A model generated the notes under the pieces. The model was not told the origin of the DNA, did not search any database, and worked only from the letters and a program-made list of their open reading frames with translations. DNA of 64,000 nt from Cristatella mucedo (taxonomy: Eukaryota > Bryozoa > Phylactolaemata > Cristatellidae), in the NCBI GenBank assembly GCA_009760855.2, contig WPIO01000083.1, positions 1,272,001-1,336,000 of the forward strand. Direction: 5' to 3'. The position numbers and the translations under genes are program-made. Shown here in pieces: positions 40,190 to 52,072 of this stretch (its first letter is position 1; the number at the start of each line of letters is the position of its first letter).

Positions 40190-40219
40190 GGAGGGAGGGA
40201 GAGAAGAAGGGGGAGAGAT

Positions 40220-41039
40220 TGAGAGGATGAGGATGAGGAAATGATTGAGAGGAGACCAGCAGGATGCCAGCCGGAGCTTTGAAGAAATCGTCTGGGCATA
40301 GGTGGCAGGCAATTCCAGTGATGGAATTGAGGTTGAATGCTTCCTGCCCAGATGCTCACCCTTGTTGACAAGCCCAGAGCCTGAATCCACATGCAATCCG
40401 AAGGTGGGGCATTGTGAAAGCCTGCTGCAGTCAAGCTACACTGACATGGGATGCTACTTCCGTGGTGTGCCACCTATCTGAACGACCCAGTACCTGGCAC
40501 ATGCATGTGCAAGCAAACATGGACAGGTGCTGCTGCACTGGATGTGCTCGGTGGCCGGCATAGCCATTAGCAAAGCTGATAGCAGGTTTGACCCAGAGCC
40601 TGTGCTCGCTTGATCTTATTTGCTCACACAAGTCCTTAGGCTGGTGTTGGCTCCACTCAAGTGTAATTTCAGACATGGGCTGAGCCTGACAGGCTTGGCT
40701 GACTGCTGTGGACACTTGCTGCCCACGACCGGTGTCCTCGTGTGATGCTGCCTCCTCCGTGTGCCAGCTGACTGCCTCCGCTATGTGCAGTGCAGACAGT
40801 TCTGCAGCAGTACATTGACAGCTGGCTGTGCATGATCTCTCAGTGACCCTGACTCTAGGTGCTGCAAGAATGGTTCTTACCAGGTGCTTGTAAGTATTTT
40901 CTAGCTGGTGGCCACCTAACCTACCAAGTGGTACAGGATGATCGGTCCTACCCTACAAATCCCTACATCCCAACACTGACCTGGCTTCCAGCCTAGTCTG
41001 ATATGTCCAGCAGACCGGCAGCCAGGCTCGACTCTTGAT
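40220..41039. other. Unassigned intergenic sequence
   Basis: Nothing recognised on either strand. Confidence 0.4.
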
Positions 41040-42805
41040 TGATAGTTTGTTCTAGGTCAAGTCTAGCTTCTATAGAAGTATTCCATAATCACCATGCACA
41101 ATCCAAATCTTCTATTCGGATATCTACCGTAAACAATCTCGTTAACCGATTCCAGGTTAGCTCCTTACCTGGTGGTCCTTGCAGTGATCTAGCTGATCGC
41201 TTCTCTAGCTTCTTTGTCAGCAAGATAGACAAGATCAGAGAGTCCATCCTTAAGAAAACAGTGTCGTCTTCACTGGACCCATGTCCCCTAGTAATATCCC
41301 CACAAGACTCATTTCCCCCAATTCTATGCAGTATGTTAATGTCTGTATTCAAGGCAGCTGCAAGTGACCTCATCCTGAAATTTATCTCCCAGTGGAAGGA
41401 GGCTAATAAATAGCCTTGTATACCTTATTCCCATAATCCTACTTTTATGATGCATAGAACTGCTGCTGCCATGCATTACTGACGATCAATGCATTACTGA
41501 TGATTAATAAATATGTCTTTAGCCTCAGGTCTTGCTTGCCCTTGCACCTTTCAAAAAGGCCACTAATTGTGAAAGCAACACTAAACCAAGAGAACTTGAT
41601 CAACTTTCCATGGCGTTGGAGCTGATTACTTCACAGAGTCAGCATAGCTACGAGTTTATCGCATCTTATCTTGCCTGGGCGTCACTGGCACTGCTCTGCA
41701 ATGGTTTAGGTCTTATCTCAATGGGAGACCCCACAGGATTAATTTAAATCTACAAAGATCGTCAAAGGAATCACATGTACAGGGTACCTAAAGACTGTGT
41801 GCTTGGTCTGCTTCTTTTCACAATTCATACTCTCCATCTTGTCGATGTGATCGCCAAGCACAATCCAGGCTTTTACTTCTTTGCAGATAATACACAGTGT
41901 TACCTTTGCTTTGATCTCTTCTAGCCCATCACCATGGCGAATTCTTTCAACTCTCTTGCTGCATGCATTGCTGACATCTGCACATAGATGATAGTAAACT
42001 TTCTCAAATTGAATGTCGATGAAATTAACGTACTAGTTATGGGCAAACCAAGCATGAATCAGAACTTGGAAAGCTCGATACTCAAAAATCGGCTCTGCCA
42101 GCTTATCTCATGTAGCATCGGCACACAATCTAGGTGTCTTGTTCCAAAGTGAACTATCACTAGACAACCATATCAGCCCAACAGTCAAGTTTGCCTAATT
42201 TCAGCTACATAAAATTGCTAAAATTCGTGCTTGGTTAGACAGGGATACTTTATCGAAATTGGTCCATGCATTTGTGACATCCTGCCTCGACTTCTGTAAC
42301 TCACTGCTTGCTGGTCTACCGGCCTGTGCAATAAGGCGCTTACAGCTTGCGCACAACTCTGAAGTTAGGCTTGTCTGTCGTGAGGCGTCGAAGTTGCCAC
42401 AGCACCCCACCAGGCCAGGCATCTCTCTACCTGCTTATCTGAATCAAATCACCCACATGTGCCTCGAGCCAACCTCAGATCCTATGGAGACTGCGCCTTC
42501 TGTTTGTAGGCTCCCAAAGCGTAGAGCTCACTACCGACTGAGTACACGACATCTCCCGACTTGAAGCTTATTTAAAGAGAAGCTAAAAATGCATCTGTTT
42601 TCCACAGCATTTCGTGGGTGCTAGTGATTTGTTCTTTTGTGTGCTTATGCATGCTGCCACCGTGCATTGCAGCTAACCATATTTACTGGTGGACATTGTG
42701 CATGTATCCACTAACCACTTGACCGAGCTTCCTTTACAGCATCTTTAAAGTGCCTAGAAAGAGATTAAATTCTTTGAGAGTCCTATACAAATTTATTGTT
42801 AATAT
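41040..42805 (+). mobile_element. L2-like LINE, linker plus RT and tail
   Basis: Sense copy. It opens with the linker (DLADRFSSFFVSKIDKIRE at 41185-41250), then ALAPFKKATN, degenerate RT core blocks, a catalytic block reading FADNTQ near 41880 instead of FADDTQ, the C-terminal region, the UTR and the tail CTATACAAATTTATTG. It has many frameshifts. Confidence 0.85.
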
Positions 42806-45800
42806 GAGGTCTAAGCTAGCTAAAAGTTGTCATACAACGCATGTATTGTGCAATATTAAGCTAAGAAATCAACAGTTCTTAAAATACCCCTGCTGCTCTG
42901 CTGACTCCGAAATGACAGTTCGTGCTTGGGAATGTTTCTTCGAAATGGGTCATTTTCCTTACACCGGCAGGGTCGGCGATGCTGTGTTCGTGCCTGCGAA
43001 CGGCAGGGCTGGGTTGCCTCATTCAAAGCTGCCTGCCGTCATTAAAACCTTTATCGGTTTTTGAAGGCAGGGGATGTCATAACTGTCAACAGTGAAGCTC
43101 ATAATAAGAAGCTGCCACATACTGTTCTAAAGTGGCAAACAGTTCTCTTTAGCCCCCTTTCCTTGCCTCCTCCTGCACCCATTTAGTCCATCGGGGGGGG
43201 GGGGGAGGAGGGGAGGGGAGCCGCAGGGTAGCAGGATTCTTGGGGGAGGGCTGACAGGTTTGGGCAGCAGCTTAAGTGGCTTGATGGAATGCTTGCATTC
43301 ATCGCGTACCTTTACAGTGTACCAAAGCGGGCCACCATTTTTGTTGTTGTAATAACCGGATTCAACTTCGGTACAAGGTCGGGGCCGGTTTCCAGAAGGG
43401 CTGTTTTTTTATTAAGGTGGCTACCATATTTGTAGAGTTGCTCATCTGTGTGCTCAGGTGCCTGCTACTAGGACTACTAGCTAATAAGACTACTTGTTGA
43501 TAATTAAGATCACTTGCTAATGAGCTTGCCTGCTAAAAAATCAAAGACCAAACCTGACCTAAGTATAGGGGGGGCTTGCAACCGGTAACAGTGGGTGCTT
43601 TCAGAATAGCAGCTGTACGTTGTGTAGCTGAAAGTTAGCACTGCAGCAACAATTTAACCATTTGTAAATGTATCACTTTATATCCAGAGTCGATTTGAAT
43701 TCGCCAGTCTCGAGGCTATTGCAGATGCTCCCGGGATGCGATGGGACCACGATAGCTAGGCTGCTGGTGAACTGGCTTTCGTGCTCCGTGGTTAACGCGT
43801 TGGACTTGGCTGAGTAGTTTTTGACCTTGGATTCGAGTCGGCATCATGTTGCCCAGTGCTTGTACAAGCCTTCAGCCTTCGCCTGCTTATTGGCCTTGAC
43901 CCGAAAATGCCCAAGCTAGCCCAGGGCACTATTACTGTGCTGCTCTAACCAGTTCGTGCATCCAGCCACTGAGATCCAGAAGGGCTGCCCACCCTCTGCG
44001 TTGGCGTTGGCGGGTCGACCCAGCACTGTACAGTGCCTTCAGGCGCTTGGCTCGGCAGCCCCGAACCCGAGTCAAGAGCACTTATGGTCAGAGTTATCCT
44101 ACTAGCCCGTCAACAGATTGAAGGCCTTGCCCCCGAAAAGGCACAAATATGCACGAGCATAGCTGTTGACCAGCATCGATGTGTAATAAACTTAGGAACT
44201 ATGTGCTTCTTGATTCATTCTATTTGATACAGTGAGTCCTTTTGCTCATTTCTCTAGGCTATTCATTCTGGAGTTTAGAACCTTCTATCACTCTTCTCTG
44301 AGCAAGTCTTTAGTGGGACCACCCCACAAATTCTGCTCCCCCACGGATGATGCCAGAGGTCAAATCAAGCCTGGTTCGCCTGATTTGCATAGCAGTAGAG
44401 GGATTTGGTCGGAGGTTGGATCACCTTACACCTATTCCCTGGTCGAAGGTGCTGAGACCGAGCCTCTGCTGCTGCGGCTGCATTCTCTGATGCTTTTGTC
44501 TTATTAGGCTGATGTCTTATTAGGTCGCTTGGAACCCGTGTTGAACAAATATCACGATACTAATGCAATATTCATAACTAACTTTCAGCAGCCCACCATG
44601 CAACTCGGGGCCGTTTTTGAATGAGGGCAGGATGTGGCCAGGGCAGTAGCTTCGGCCAGCATCAGGGGGCGCGGCTATCTGTGGTGAACTACTTTAGTGA
44701 AATACGGCTGTCCCTAATAAGACCGAATCATAAGGCCCAACAGGGTGGTCTTATTGACGGGACACATGTGTAATTCGATTTACACAATTTATATAGGGGC
44801 TCAATGAGTTGTACCATGCTTTGGCTTGCTGCCTCCTCAGCCTCTGCAAATTGAGGCCGATGCACTTTCGGTTTGGAGCTTCAGGCTTTCTCAGAAGAGA
44901 GGTTAGAGAGCCTTTCCGAGCTTATTTCCAAGGAAGGGCCTCGACGTTGCTATTTGGCTCTCAAGGCTGAGGTTTAGACTCGTGCCTAAATCCTGGCCGC
45001 GCCCATGACCCTTGCCGTCGTAGAGCTAGTGAAGATTGTGACTCGTCGTTGTCCACAGTTGAACCCGGTCGCTTAGCTTTATCGATTGTCCATGTCCATG
45101 GTGCTGACCGACGGCATCCTGCCCCAGGGAGGTTTGCCGGTCTTCCTGCTAGCTCAGGGTTTGGCAATCTGGGGCCATGCTGCAAAGGTTATGATGGCAC
45201 CGGCAGGCTTCGCGGCAGCTGACGTCTTACCCAGTAGGCTGTAGCCTGGCTGACCCAGTCATGTGTGCTTCCGTAGGGGTTCCAGTTTTTGCTCTGCGAT
45301 TTTCTAGTGTCAAGCAGCTGCCATGTCGTGTCGTTGAAGCAAGGCTTGCACCATTCCCTGGAAAGTCGGTAAAGTACAGAGAAGCGGTTTCTAGTCGTGC
45401 TGGCTTGGGCAAACGGAAAGGACGGTCAGTCAGTCTCGAAAGGACGACCAGTAGTCAACCAGTGGTATCTGAATTGTCGGTTCAGCAGGCTTGCTCTTTA
45501 ACGTTCAGAAGATCAGCAGACAGACGACTGGCAGCTGGCAAATGCCCTTCACTTAGGACTGCAACTGTGCTGGGTTTTTGCTTATACAGTATGTCCGTGG
45601 ATAGATTGTGCCCGGCTTGTGCTGCCAGCCCTCACCCAAGCAGCAGCAGCAGCAGCATCAGCAGGAGGAGGAGGAGGAGGAGGAGGAGGAGGAGGAGGAA
45701 GCAGTAGCATCAGTGAGCAGTAGCAGCAAGCAGCAATAGTGAGCAGCAGCAGCAGCAGCCACGGCATTACTGTGGGGCCTCAGCTTTTATTGCAGAGAGT

Positions 45801-46446
45801 GCCGAGGCTTCACTAGACACGATTTCTTGTCACGGTAGAAATGGCAGGCTGATGGTTCATGGACGATCAGCTTGCCTCTGAAGCAGTCGCAAAGGTTTTC
45901 TGCATTTGCCTATGACAGCGTACGAGTCCGGTTCGCCGTGTTAGGTATTCGTGTCGTCGTGTAACTCACGCTGTCTGAAGCTTAAGCTCCTAGTGCACGT
46001 TCGTGGCCCTGGTTGGTGCGCTAAGTCTTAGACTGATATGGCATATGGCTTGCCTCCGTTACAGAAAAATCCATGTCTCAAGAAGACAAGTGGCACCTGA
46101 TTCTAGGTAGTGGAAGGGTCCAAGCTTTGCATCAAAAAGTCCAATGCACACGAACCCAAAAGACCCTCATGGAACCTAGTAATTTAGGTAGTAAATGGAA
46201 CCAAGTAACTGGAATAATTTGCAGCCTAGTTCTTTTAAGTGCTAGGTCTAAAAAAAACCTGTGCGGTTGGGGACTCAACACTATTCTCATGCAGCTTGAA
46301 AAATCCACAGTGCTCTCAACTTTCTCGGAGAGATAGGTGCTCTACATGCTGTATAGAAAATTGGTATTCCGGCTATGTGTTGACTGTGGTAGCTACACGA
46401 TTTTTGTAACTCACTGCTTGCAGGTCTATCTGCTTGTCTATATGCT
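42806..46446. other. Unassigned intergenic sequence
   Basis: Holds a G-run at 43193-43205 and a purine/AGC tract at 45646-45760. A tRNA-like stretch around 43785-43840 (CCGTGGTTAACGCGTTGGAC ... GATTCGAGTC) may be a third SINE head. No gene was recognised. Confidence 0.35.
45646..45760 (+). repeat. (AGC)n/(GGA)n trinucleotide tract
   Basis: CAGCAGCAGCAGCAG then about 11 GGA units, then further AGC-rich repeats. Confidence 0.95.
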
Positions 46447-46576
46447 GCACTGAGTTGGCACAGTGGTTAAGGTGATTGCCCCGATCAAGGTCTGGCCGAG
46501 GTCGTGGGCTCGAGCCCCGTGGCTTATATGAAGCGCCTGAATAAAGTTCTCTTAGGGCACTGCACAAATTAATTTG
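46447..46576 (+). mobile_element. tRNA-derived SINE, family B
   Basis: Sense copy: A box TTGGCACAGTGGTTAAGGTG, B box GGGCTCGAGCCCC, then AAGCGCCTGAATAAAGTTCT and the tail GCACAAATTAATTTGAT. Its tail forms the left arm of a 50-bp palindrome. Confidence 0.85.
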
Positions 46577-46608
46577 ATATATATATATATCAAATTAATT
46601 TGTGCAGT
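46559..46608. repeat. 50-bp perfect palindrome
   Basis: Left half ACTGCACAAATTAATTTGAT followed by alternating AT, then the exact reverse complement. The left arm is the 3' end of a family B SINE. A second AT-rich inverted repeat follows (GATTATATAT ... ATATATAATC, 46618-46644). Confidence 0.95.
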
Positions 46609-46639
46609 ATTAATTTGTGATTATATATATATATATATA

Positions 46640-47290
46640 TAATCAGGTGCTTACAATTGGTGCAAAACTCGGCAGCTAGACTTGTCTGTCGTGCCCATTG
46701 CAGTTGCCACATCACACCACTTCTCGCCGACCTGCATTGGCTCCCAGTCAAGCAGCGCATCGACTTCAAGGTTTTGTCAGTCACTTTCAGGTCCCTTCAT
46801 TCTTTGGTTCCAGCCTACCTATCAGGTCTACTGCCCCACTTGGCTAAGAATCGTACCACACGCTTTTTGGAATCTAATTGTTTACATATGCCTAGCACAA
46901 GCCTCAAATCCTTTGGAGACCGTGCCCTTAGTTCATATGCTCCTAAAGCCTAGAGCTTACTCCCGGCTGACATCACAACACCCACTGACTTGACGACATT
47001 TAAGAATGAAGCCTAAAACACCTATTTGTCACAGCATTTAGCGGTCCTTGTGATTTGTCCTTTAGTGCTTATGCGTGCTGACACTGTGAATGCTGCCAAA
47101 AACTATCTTTGCATGCTGACCGTGTGCATGTCACCTCCAACCATGTTATCTTTCTTGACATTGTGCATGCTATTACTAACCATATGATCATGGTTTCTTT
47201 CTGTACAGAATGTGCAAAGTTCCTAGGAAAATATTAAGTTCTCCAAGAATGATATACAAATGTATTATTATTATTATTATTATTATTATC
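46640..47290 (+). mobile_element. L2-like LINE 3' fragment
   Basis: Sense C-terminal part: ADLHWLPVKQRIDFKVLSVT and LVPAYLSGLLPHLAKNRT, an SSYAPKAW-like region broken by frame change, then the UTR, TATACAAATG and (TTA)n. The coding blocks are among the best preserved of the family here. Confidence 0.85.
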
Positions 47291-47904
47291 CGAATTTAGC
47301 TCAAGACTTTGCCTCACGTGGCCGTCACCTGACGATGTGAATGTAGTGCAATCGGTTTTTGTCTACTCCAAAACGAGGAAGTTGTTGTATTTGTTGATGG
47401 TTCAATGTCTATTCATTTAGTTTCTTAGTATTCTACGCAATCCCTTTCGCGTCAAATCCCTAGTTCACCATGCTGCAGTTTCATTGTAGTTGAGCGAAGT
47501 GGCCATTTTCTGGTGCTGGCTTTGCATGTGGTAGCACTTTGTGCCTGTTCATGAGTGGGTAGTGCTCTTATAATTTACTAATGTCTGGCTGCATTACTCG
47601 TTTCTCTTTCCTAGAACCAGTGAAAATCACTTGTTCTTAAGGAAATGCAAACTTTTAAGTGGGATGCCAGTTTGTGAAAGTATGCTCGTGTGCTGTGTGC
47701 AGCAGCGTAACCCTGCCAGTTGAAATGATTGATGCCATCAACTTAACTGGCAAGACACCTAGAGAGTCACCACTGGGATATTGGTGCTGAGCTTTGGAAA
47801 ATTCGCGAAATGCGCACCCCTCTCATGGCCTCCACGTAGAGCCGGGTGCAATGTATCTCTGTCTGTAACTTTGCAAAGCCACAAAGACGACGTGGGTGTT
47901 ACGC
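47291..47904. other. Unassigned intergenic sequence
   Basis: No feature recognised. Confidence 0.4.
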
Positions 47905-48215
47905 AGGAGAGTTTTATATAGCGCACTCACAACCTAAGCGGCTTTCGGCATGCATTCGGTAGCCAACAGACTTCATCTCACGCAACAATGACAAAGTGGG
48001 AAGCATAGCAGAGTCAGGAGAGCAGTTGAGATAGTGAGTAGCATGGAAGTAGCAGCCTAGGATGGCTGGAAAGGATGTGCCATAGTCGGCAGCAGGAGAG
48101 TAGAGTCGTAGAAGTGAGTTCCACAGCCTAGGACCTGCAGAGTAAAAGCTTCTTTTGGCAACGGTCGTTATATGGAGCAATGGAATAGCTAATGTATTGT
48201 CCATACACGACCTGA
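47905..48215 (-). mobile_element. Possible LINE C-terminal fragment of another family
   Basis: Minus-strand frame with TTVAKRSFYSAGPRLWNSLL, a pattern typical of the C-terminus of several non-LTR retrotransposons (KRxFxxxGPxxWNSL). It is distinct in sequence from the main LINE family. The rest of the frame is unconvincing. Confidence 0.5.
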
Positions 48216-48884
48216 GGGCAGAGGAGGCTAAAACGTGTGCAGCAGTTCAGCTAGGTTTGGCAGAGCCAAGCCGGGTGGGTTTAGTGGGTCATAGTAAAAC
48301 CTTTTAGACTTTGATGTGAATTGTGTTGCGAAGGATGTGGCAAACTCTTGCCGGTTATGTACAGACTCGACAGATACAGTTTGATCTACCCGGGTAAAAG
48401 CCGGCTATCGAATTTTTCTCTCGTTTTAAAGGAGGCGCTGACTCGTAAGTGAGCAGGGCTGTTCTAATGGATCCACAGGCTTGTAAGTGAGGGATTGCTG
48501 GGCTGCGTGCAGTTTATTTTGCCTCCCTCAGAATGGCCACCGTAGTTCTTTCTTTAATATAAATCTAATTCTATGCAAATGTTAAGCTGGCATCTTTATG
48601 GCCCCATCTAAAGCCGGCAGTGGTCTCACGGATCTCTTCATTGTGCAGGAATTAGTGAGTTCCTTCGCAATGAGTCCGAGGAAGGTTGCCAACGTTGTAC
48701 ACGGAAAAGCAAATGGAAGAAGACAGGCCTAGACTTGTGATCCAGGGTCCATGGTCAGTAACCAAGATCAGCTTCCCAAGTCCATTGCTTAGAGTTTGTG
48801 CACATGCATGTGGACAGGTCTGCCTTCGAGAGCACTGTGCATGTGCTCACGAGGAAGTTTCCATGTCCACGTAGGCACGCTCTG
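48216..48884. other. Unassigned intergenic sequence
   Basis: No feature recognised. Confidence 0.4.
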
Positions 48885-49018
48885 CAGTGGTGTGGCCCAG
48901 TGGTTAAGGTGCTCGCCCCGACCAAGGTCTGGCCGAAGTCGCAGGCTGGAGCCTCGTGGCATATGTGAAGAGCCGGAATAGAGATTAAGTTCTCTTAGGG
49001 CACTATATACATGAATTA
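48885..49018 (+). mobile_element. tRNA-derived SINE, family B
   Basis: Sense copy: GGCCCAGTGGTTAAGGTGCT (A box), a degenerate B box (GCAGGCTGGAGCC), then GAATAGAGATTAAGTTCTCT and the tail ACTATATACATGAATTAAAT. Confidence 0.85.
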
Positions 49019-49184
49019 AATATTTATTTATAATTATATTTAATAGAGAATAAGTTGTAGGGCGAAATACAAATGAATTATAATGTGTGTGTCTGTGATG
49101 AGTGTATGGGTGTTCTGTATGTGTGGTGTGCACTTAGGAAAGCAAAGTAGATACACGTGCAAACGGGTATGTGCCTGTTTTGTA

Positions 49185-49677
49185 CATATAATAATAATAA
49201 TTAATAGTAATTATAAGAATATGGGATTTGCATAACTCCCTAAGAGAAATAAATCTCTTTCTAGGCACTGTACATATGCTGGAAAGGAAGCATGCCTATT
49301 GGTTAGTGATAGCATGCAGATGTCACTGCATACAAGCATACACAAGCATACATTCACTCGGACCCGACAGATGCTGTGAGGAGCAAGCCGATTTTTAGCT
49401 TCTTTTTAAATGTCTTCAAGTCAGGGGATTTCGTGACGTCAGCCAGTTGTAAGTTCAAGGGAGCAAACGAACAAAAAGGCAAGGTCCCCAAAGGAGATTT
49501 GAGATTAGAGGCACAAACTGAACGACTAGAGCAGAGTGAAGAGACAAAGTGAAAGTGAGTGACAATACCTTTAAGTCGATACTGTCAGCTTGATGAGGAT
49601 CCAGTTCAGGTCGGTGAGATGTGGTGCAGTGCAGCAAAGTCAGCTTCTTGGAGCTGTGCTCTGTCCAAGTAATATGG
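49185..49677 (-). mobile_element. L2-like LINE 3' fragment
   Basis: AATAATAATTAATAGTAATT, then AAATAAATCTCTTTCTAGGC, the UTR and antisense C-terminal coding. It stops exactly where a family B SINE begins. Confidence 0.75.
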
Positions 49678-49795
49678 AATTCATTTGTGTAGTGCCCCAA
49701 GAGAATTTGACCTCTATCCAGGTGCTTTACATGTGCCCAAGGGCCCACGACATTGGTGGTTAAAGACTAGCACCTTAACCCTGGGCCAAAGCAGG
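49678..49795 (-). mobile_element. tRNA-derived SINE, family B
   Basis: GAATTCATTTGTGTAGTGCC, TCTATCCAGGTGCTTTACAT, a shortened B-box region, and TAGCACCTTAACCCTGGGCC. Confidence 0.75.
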
Positions 49796-50694
49796 TGGCC
49801 TTGTGGCTGTAACTGCTATTGCAGTTTTGCAATGGCTGTTAGCTGTTGCCACTGGCTGCAGTAGTGTCAAAGCAAGCTGCCTGCCTGCCTGCTTTCTCTG
49901 CAGCTGCAGGCAAATTATGGCAGTCTGGGAGAAGCACCATCGGTAAGCAAATTAGTCCTAGGCAGGGCAGAGCCAAGGCTGCATGCCCTCCTGCCTGCAG
50001 AATCCTGCCCGTCCGAGCCAGGAGCTAGCTGCAGGGAGAGTCGCTCACGAATTCCTTTCGTTCCTTCGGTCTTTTTTGATTACAGTTTAGCTGTGGTGGC
50101 AGGTATAAGGTGAGCTGCCTCAACCAGGCTGCCAACGGTCACCCAGAGCAGCCAGTGGGGTGCCAGGGGCAGCTGGCTGGCTAGCAGGCTAGCTGCTCTA
50201 GAAAAGTCGTCCTCAATGTTTACCTCACAAGTTGCACTACAATTGCAGTGTGGTTGGTGTCGGCAAGACCGAATACAGAGAGGCATGCCGGCTGACCGAC
50301 TGCCCATTCTGCGTCGGTCGTCGTACCACCCACCCCTGTCCAGGCCAGCACCGACCCAAGCCACACCGGACACATTCGTGGTCTCCCTCAGGAGCTTGGT
50401 CTCTTGTTTCCGGCCGTTGTGGTTGACCCTTGCTGGACCATCACTCAAATTTCTGTTTAATAATGCAAGCTTGCAGCCTCATCCAGTGCTGGATGGGAGC
50501 TCTGGTTCAACTGCCCACGAGAAATGGCCTTCCTTGCTTGGTCGATGGGCAGGCAGCACAGTGCTGTACCAGCTGCTTGCCGGTGCTGCCGTTGGCTAGG
50601 CTGCCCGTGTATTTACATTTTTCTTTTTATCAGTGCCGCGCCTAATCGGCCATCAGTAGAAAAGGATGGTTCCGAGCATCTAGAACGCCTTCCC
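49796..50694. other. Unassigned intergenic sequence
   Basis: C-rich with several overlapping open frames up to about 120 codons. None resembles a known protein to me. Confidence 0.35.
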
Positions 50695-52072
50695 CAGCAG
50701 CGATATCAACCTGCCTGTAGCTTGAAGCTCTTTAGTTATCAACACGATGTCACCAAGTCCTTCTCGAGCACCTCTCATCTCATCTGGTCATCACTGGCAC
50801 TGCAATATGATGGTGTAAGGCCTACCTAGTGGGAGACTCCACAGTGTATTGATGTGAACGAAAAAAATCATCTCGAGGAATCACTGAAGTATGCGGTACC
50901 TTAGGGGGTCTGTGCTTGGTCCGGTTCTTTTCATGGTTTTTTCTCTCCTTGCCGATGTGATTGCCAAGCACAATCCAGGCTTTCATTTCTATGCAGATTA
51001 CACAGTTCTACCTTTGCTTGGATCCCTCCCAGCCCTCCAGCACGTCGAATTCTCTCAACTTCCTTAAATATAATTCATTTATATAGACTCCTAGGAGAAC
51101 TTAATCTCTATTCATGTGCTTCACATGTGCCACAGGACTCGAGCCCACGACCTCGGCCGGACCTTGGTCGGGGCGAGCATCTTAATCGCTAGACCAAACC
51201 CGTAGTCGTTGCTGCATGTATTGATGACATTCCTTTATGGATGGCAGCAGCAAGCTTTCACGAATTGAATGACAGATAATCTGCACGAAATCTATGTGTG
51301 CTGTTCCAAAATGACCTTGCACAAGAGGATCACACCAGCTCCACAGTCAAATCTGCCTTCTTTCAGCTGCATAACATTGCTAAGATTCGGGATTGCCTAG
51401 ACAGGGATACATCTAAATTGGGCCATGCATCTGTGACGTCCTGTCTCGATTCCTTCAATTCACTGTTTGCTGTTGTACCGGCCTGTGCAATCAGGGGGTA
51501 ACAGTGGGTGCAAAACTCAGCAGCTAGGCTTGTCTGTCGAAACCATTGCAGTTGCCACATCACACCACTTCTTGCTGACCTGAACTGGCTCTCAATCAAG
51601 CAGCATATCGACTTAAAGGTTTTATTACTCACTTTTAGGTCCCTTCACTCTCAGGCTCGAGCCTACCTATCAGAACTACTACCCTACCGGGCTAGGCATC
51701 GTTCCACCCACTTTTCGGAACAATGCTTTCAAAGTGTGAAACTCACTCCTGACTGAAGTTACGACATCTCCTGGCTTGACATATAAAAAAAAAGCTAAAA
51801 GTGCACCTATTGATCACGGTATTAAGTGGGTCCCTGTGACTCGTCTTTTGTGTGCTTATGGGTGTTGACACTGCATGCTGCTACTAACCGTATTTGCATA
51901 TTGAACCTGTGCATGTCACCTCTAAACATGTTATTCCTGTTGACATTGTGCATGCTGTTACTAACCATATGATCGTGCTTCCTTTACAGCATGTATAAAG
52001 TGCCTAGAAAGAGATTAAGCTCACCGAGGGTTCTATACAAATGTATCGTTATTATTATTATGATTATTTTCA
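50695..52072 (+). mobile_element. L2-like LINE RT fragment
   Basis: Sense: degenerate RT core from 50735, catalytic block reading YADYT near 50990, a family B SINE at 51066-51213, the C-terminal ADLNWLSIKQHIDLKVLLLT, then the UTR and the tail AGTGCCTAGAAAGAGATTAA, CTATACAAATG and (TTA)n. Confidence 0.83.
51066..51213 (-). mobile_element. tRNA-derived SINE, family B, inserted in LINE
   Basis: Antisense: TATAATTCATTTATATAGAC, B-box complement GGACTCGAGCCCACGACC, A-box complement GAGCATCTTAATCGCTAGAC. It interrupts the LINE between its RT and C-terminal blocks. Confidence 0.83.

Noticed and set aside
45261-45707. 148-codon frame ending in an Arg run
   Set aside because: The end is the (GGA)n tract read in another frame, and the rest matches nothing I know.
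49846-50645. Several open frames in C-rich sequence as a possible gene
   Set aside because: Overlapping frames on both strands without consistent splice sites or known motifs.
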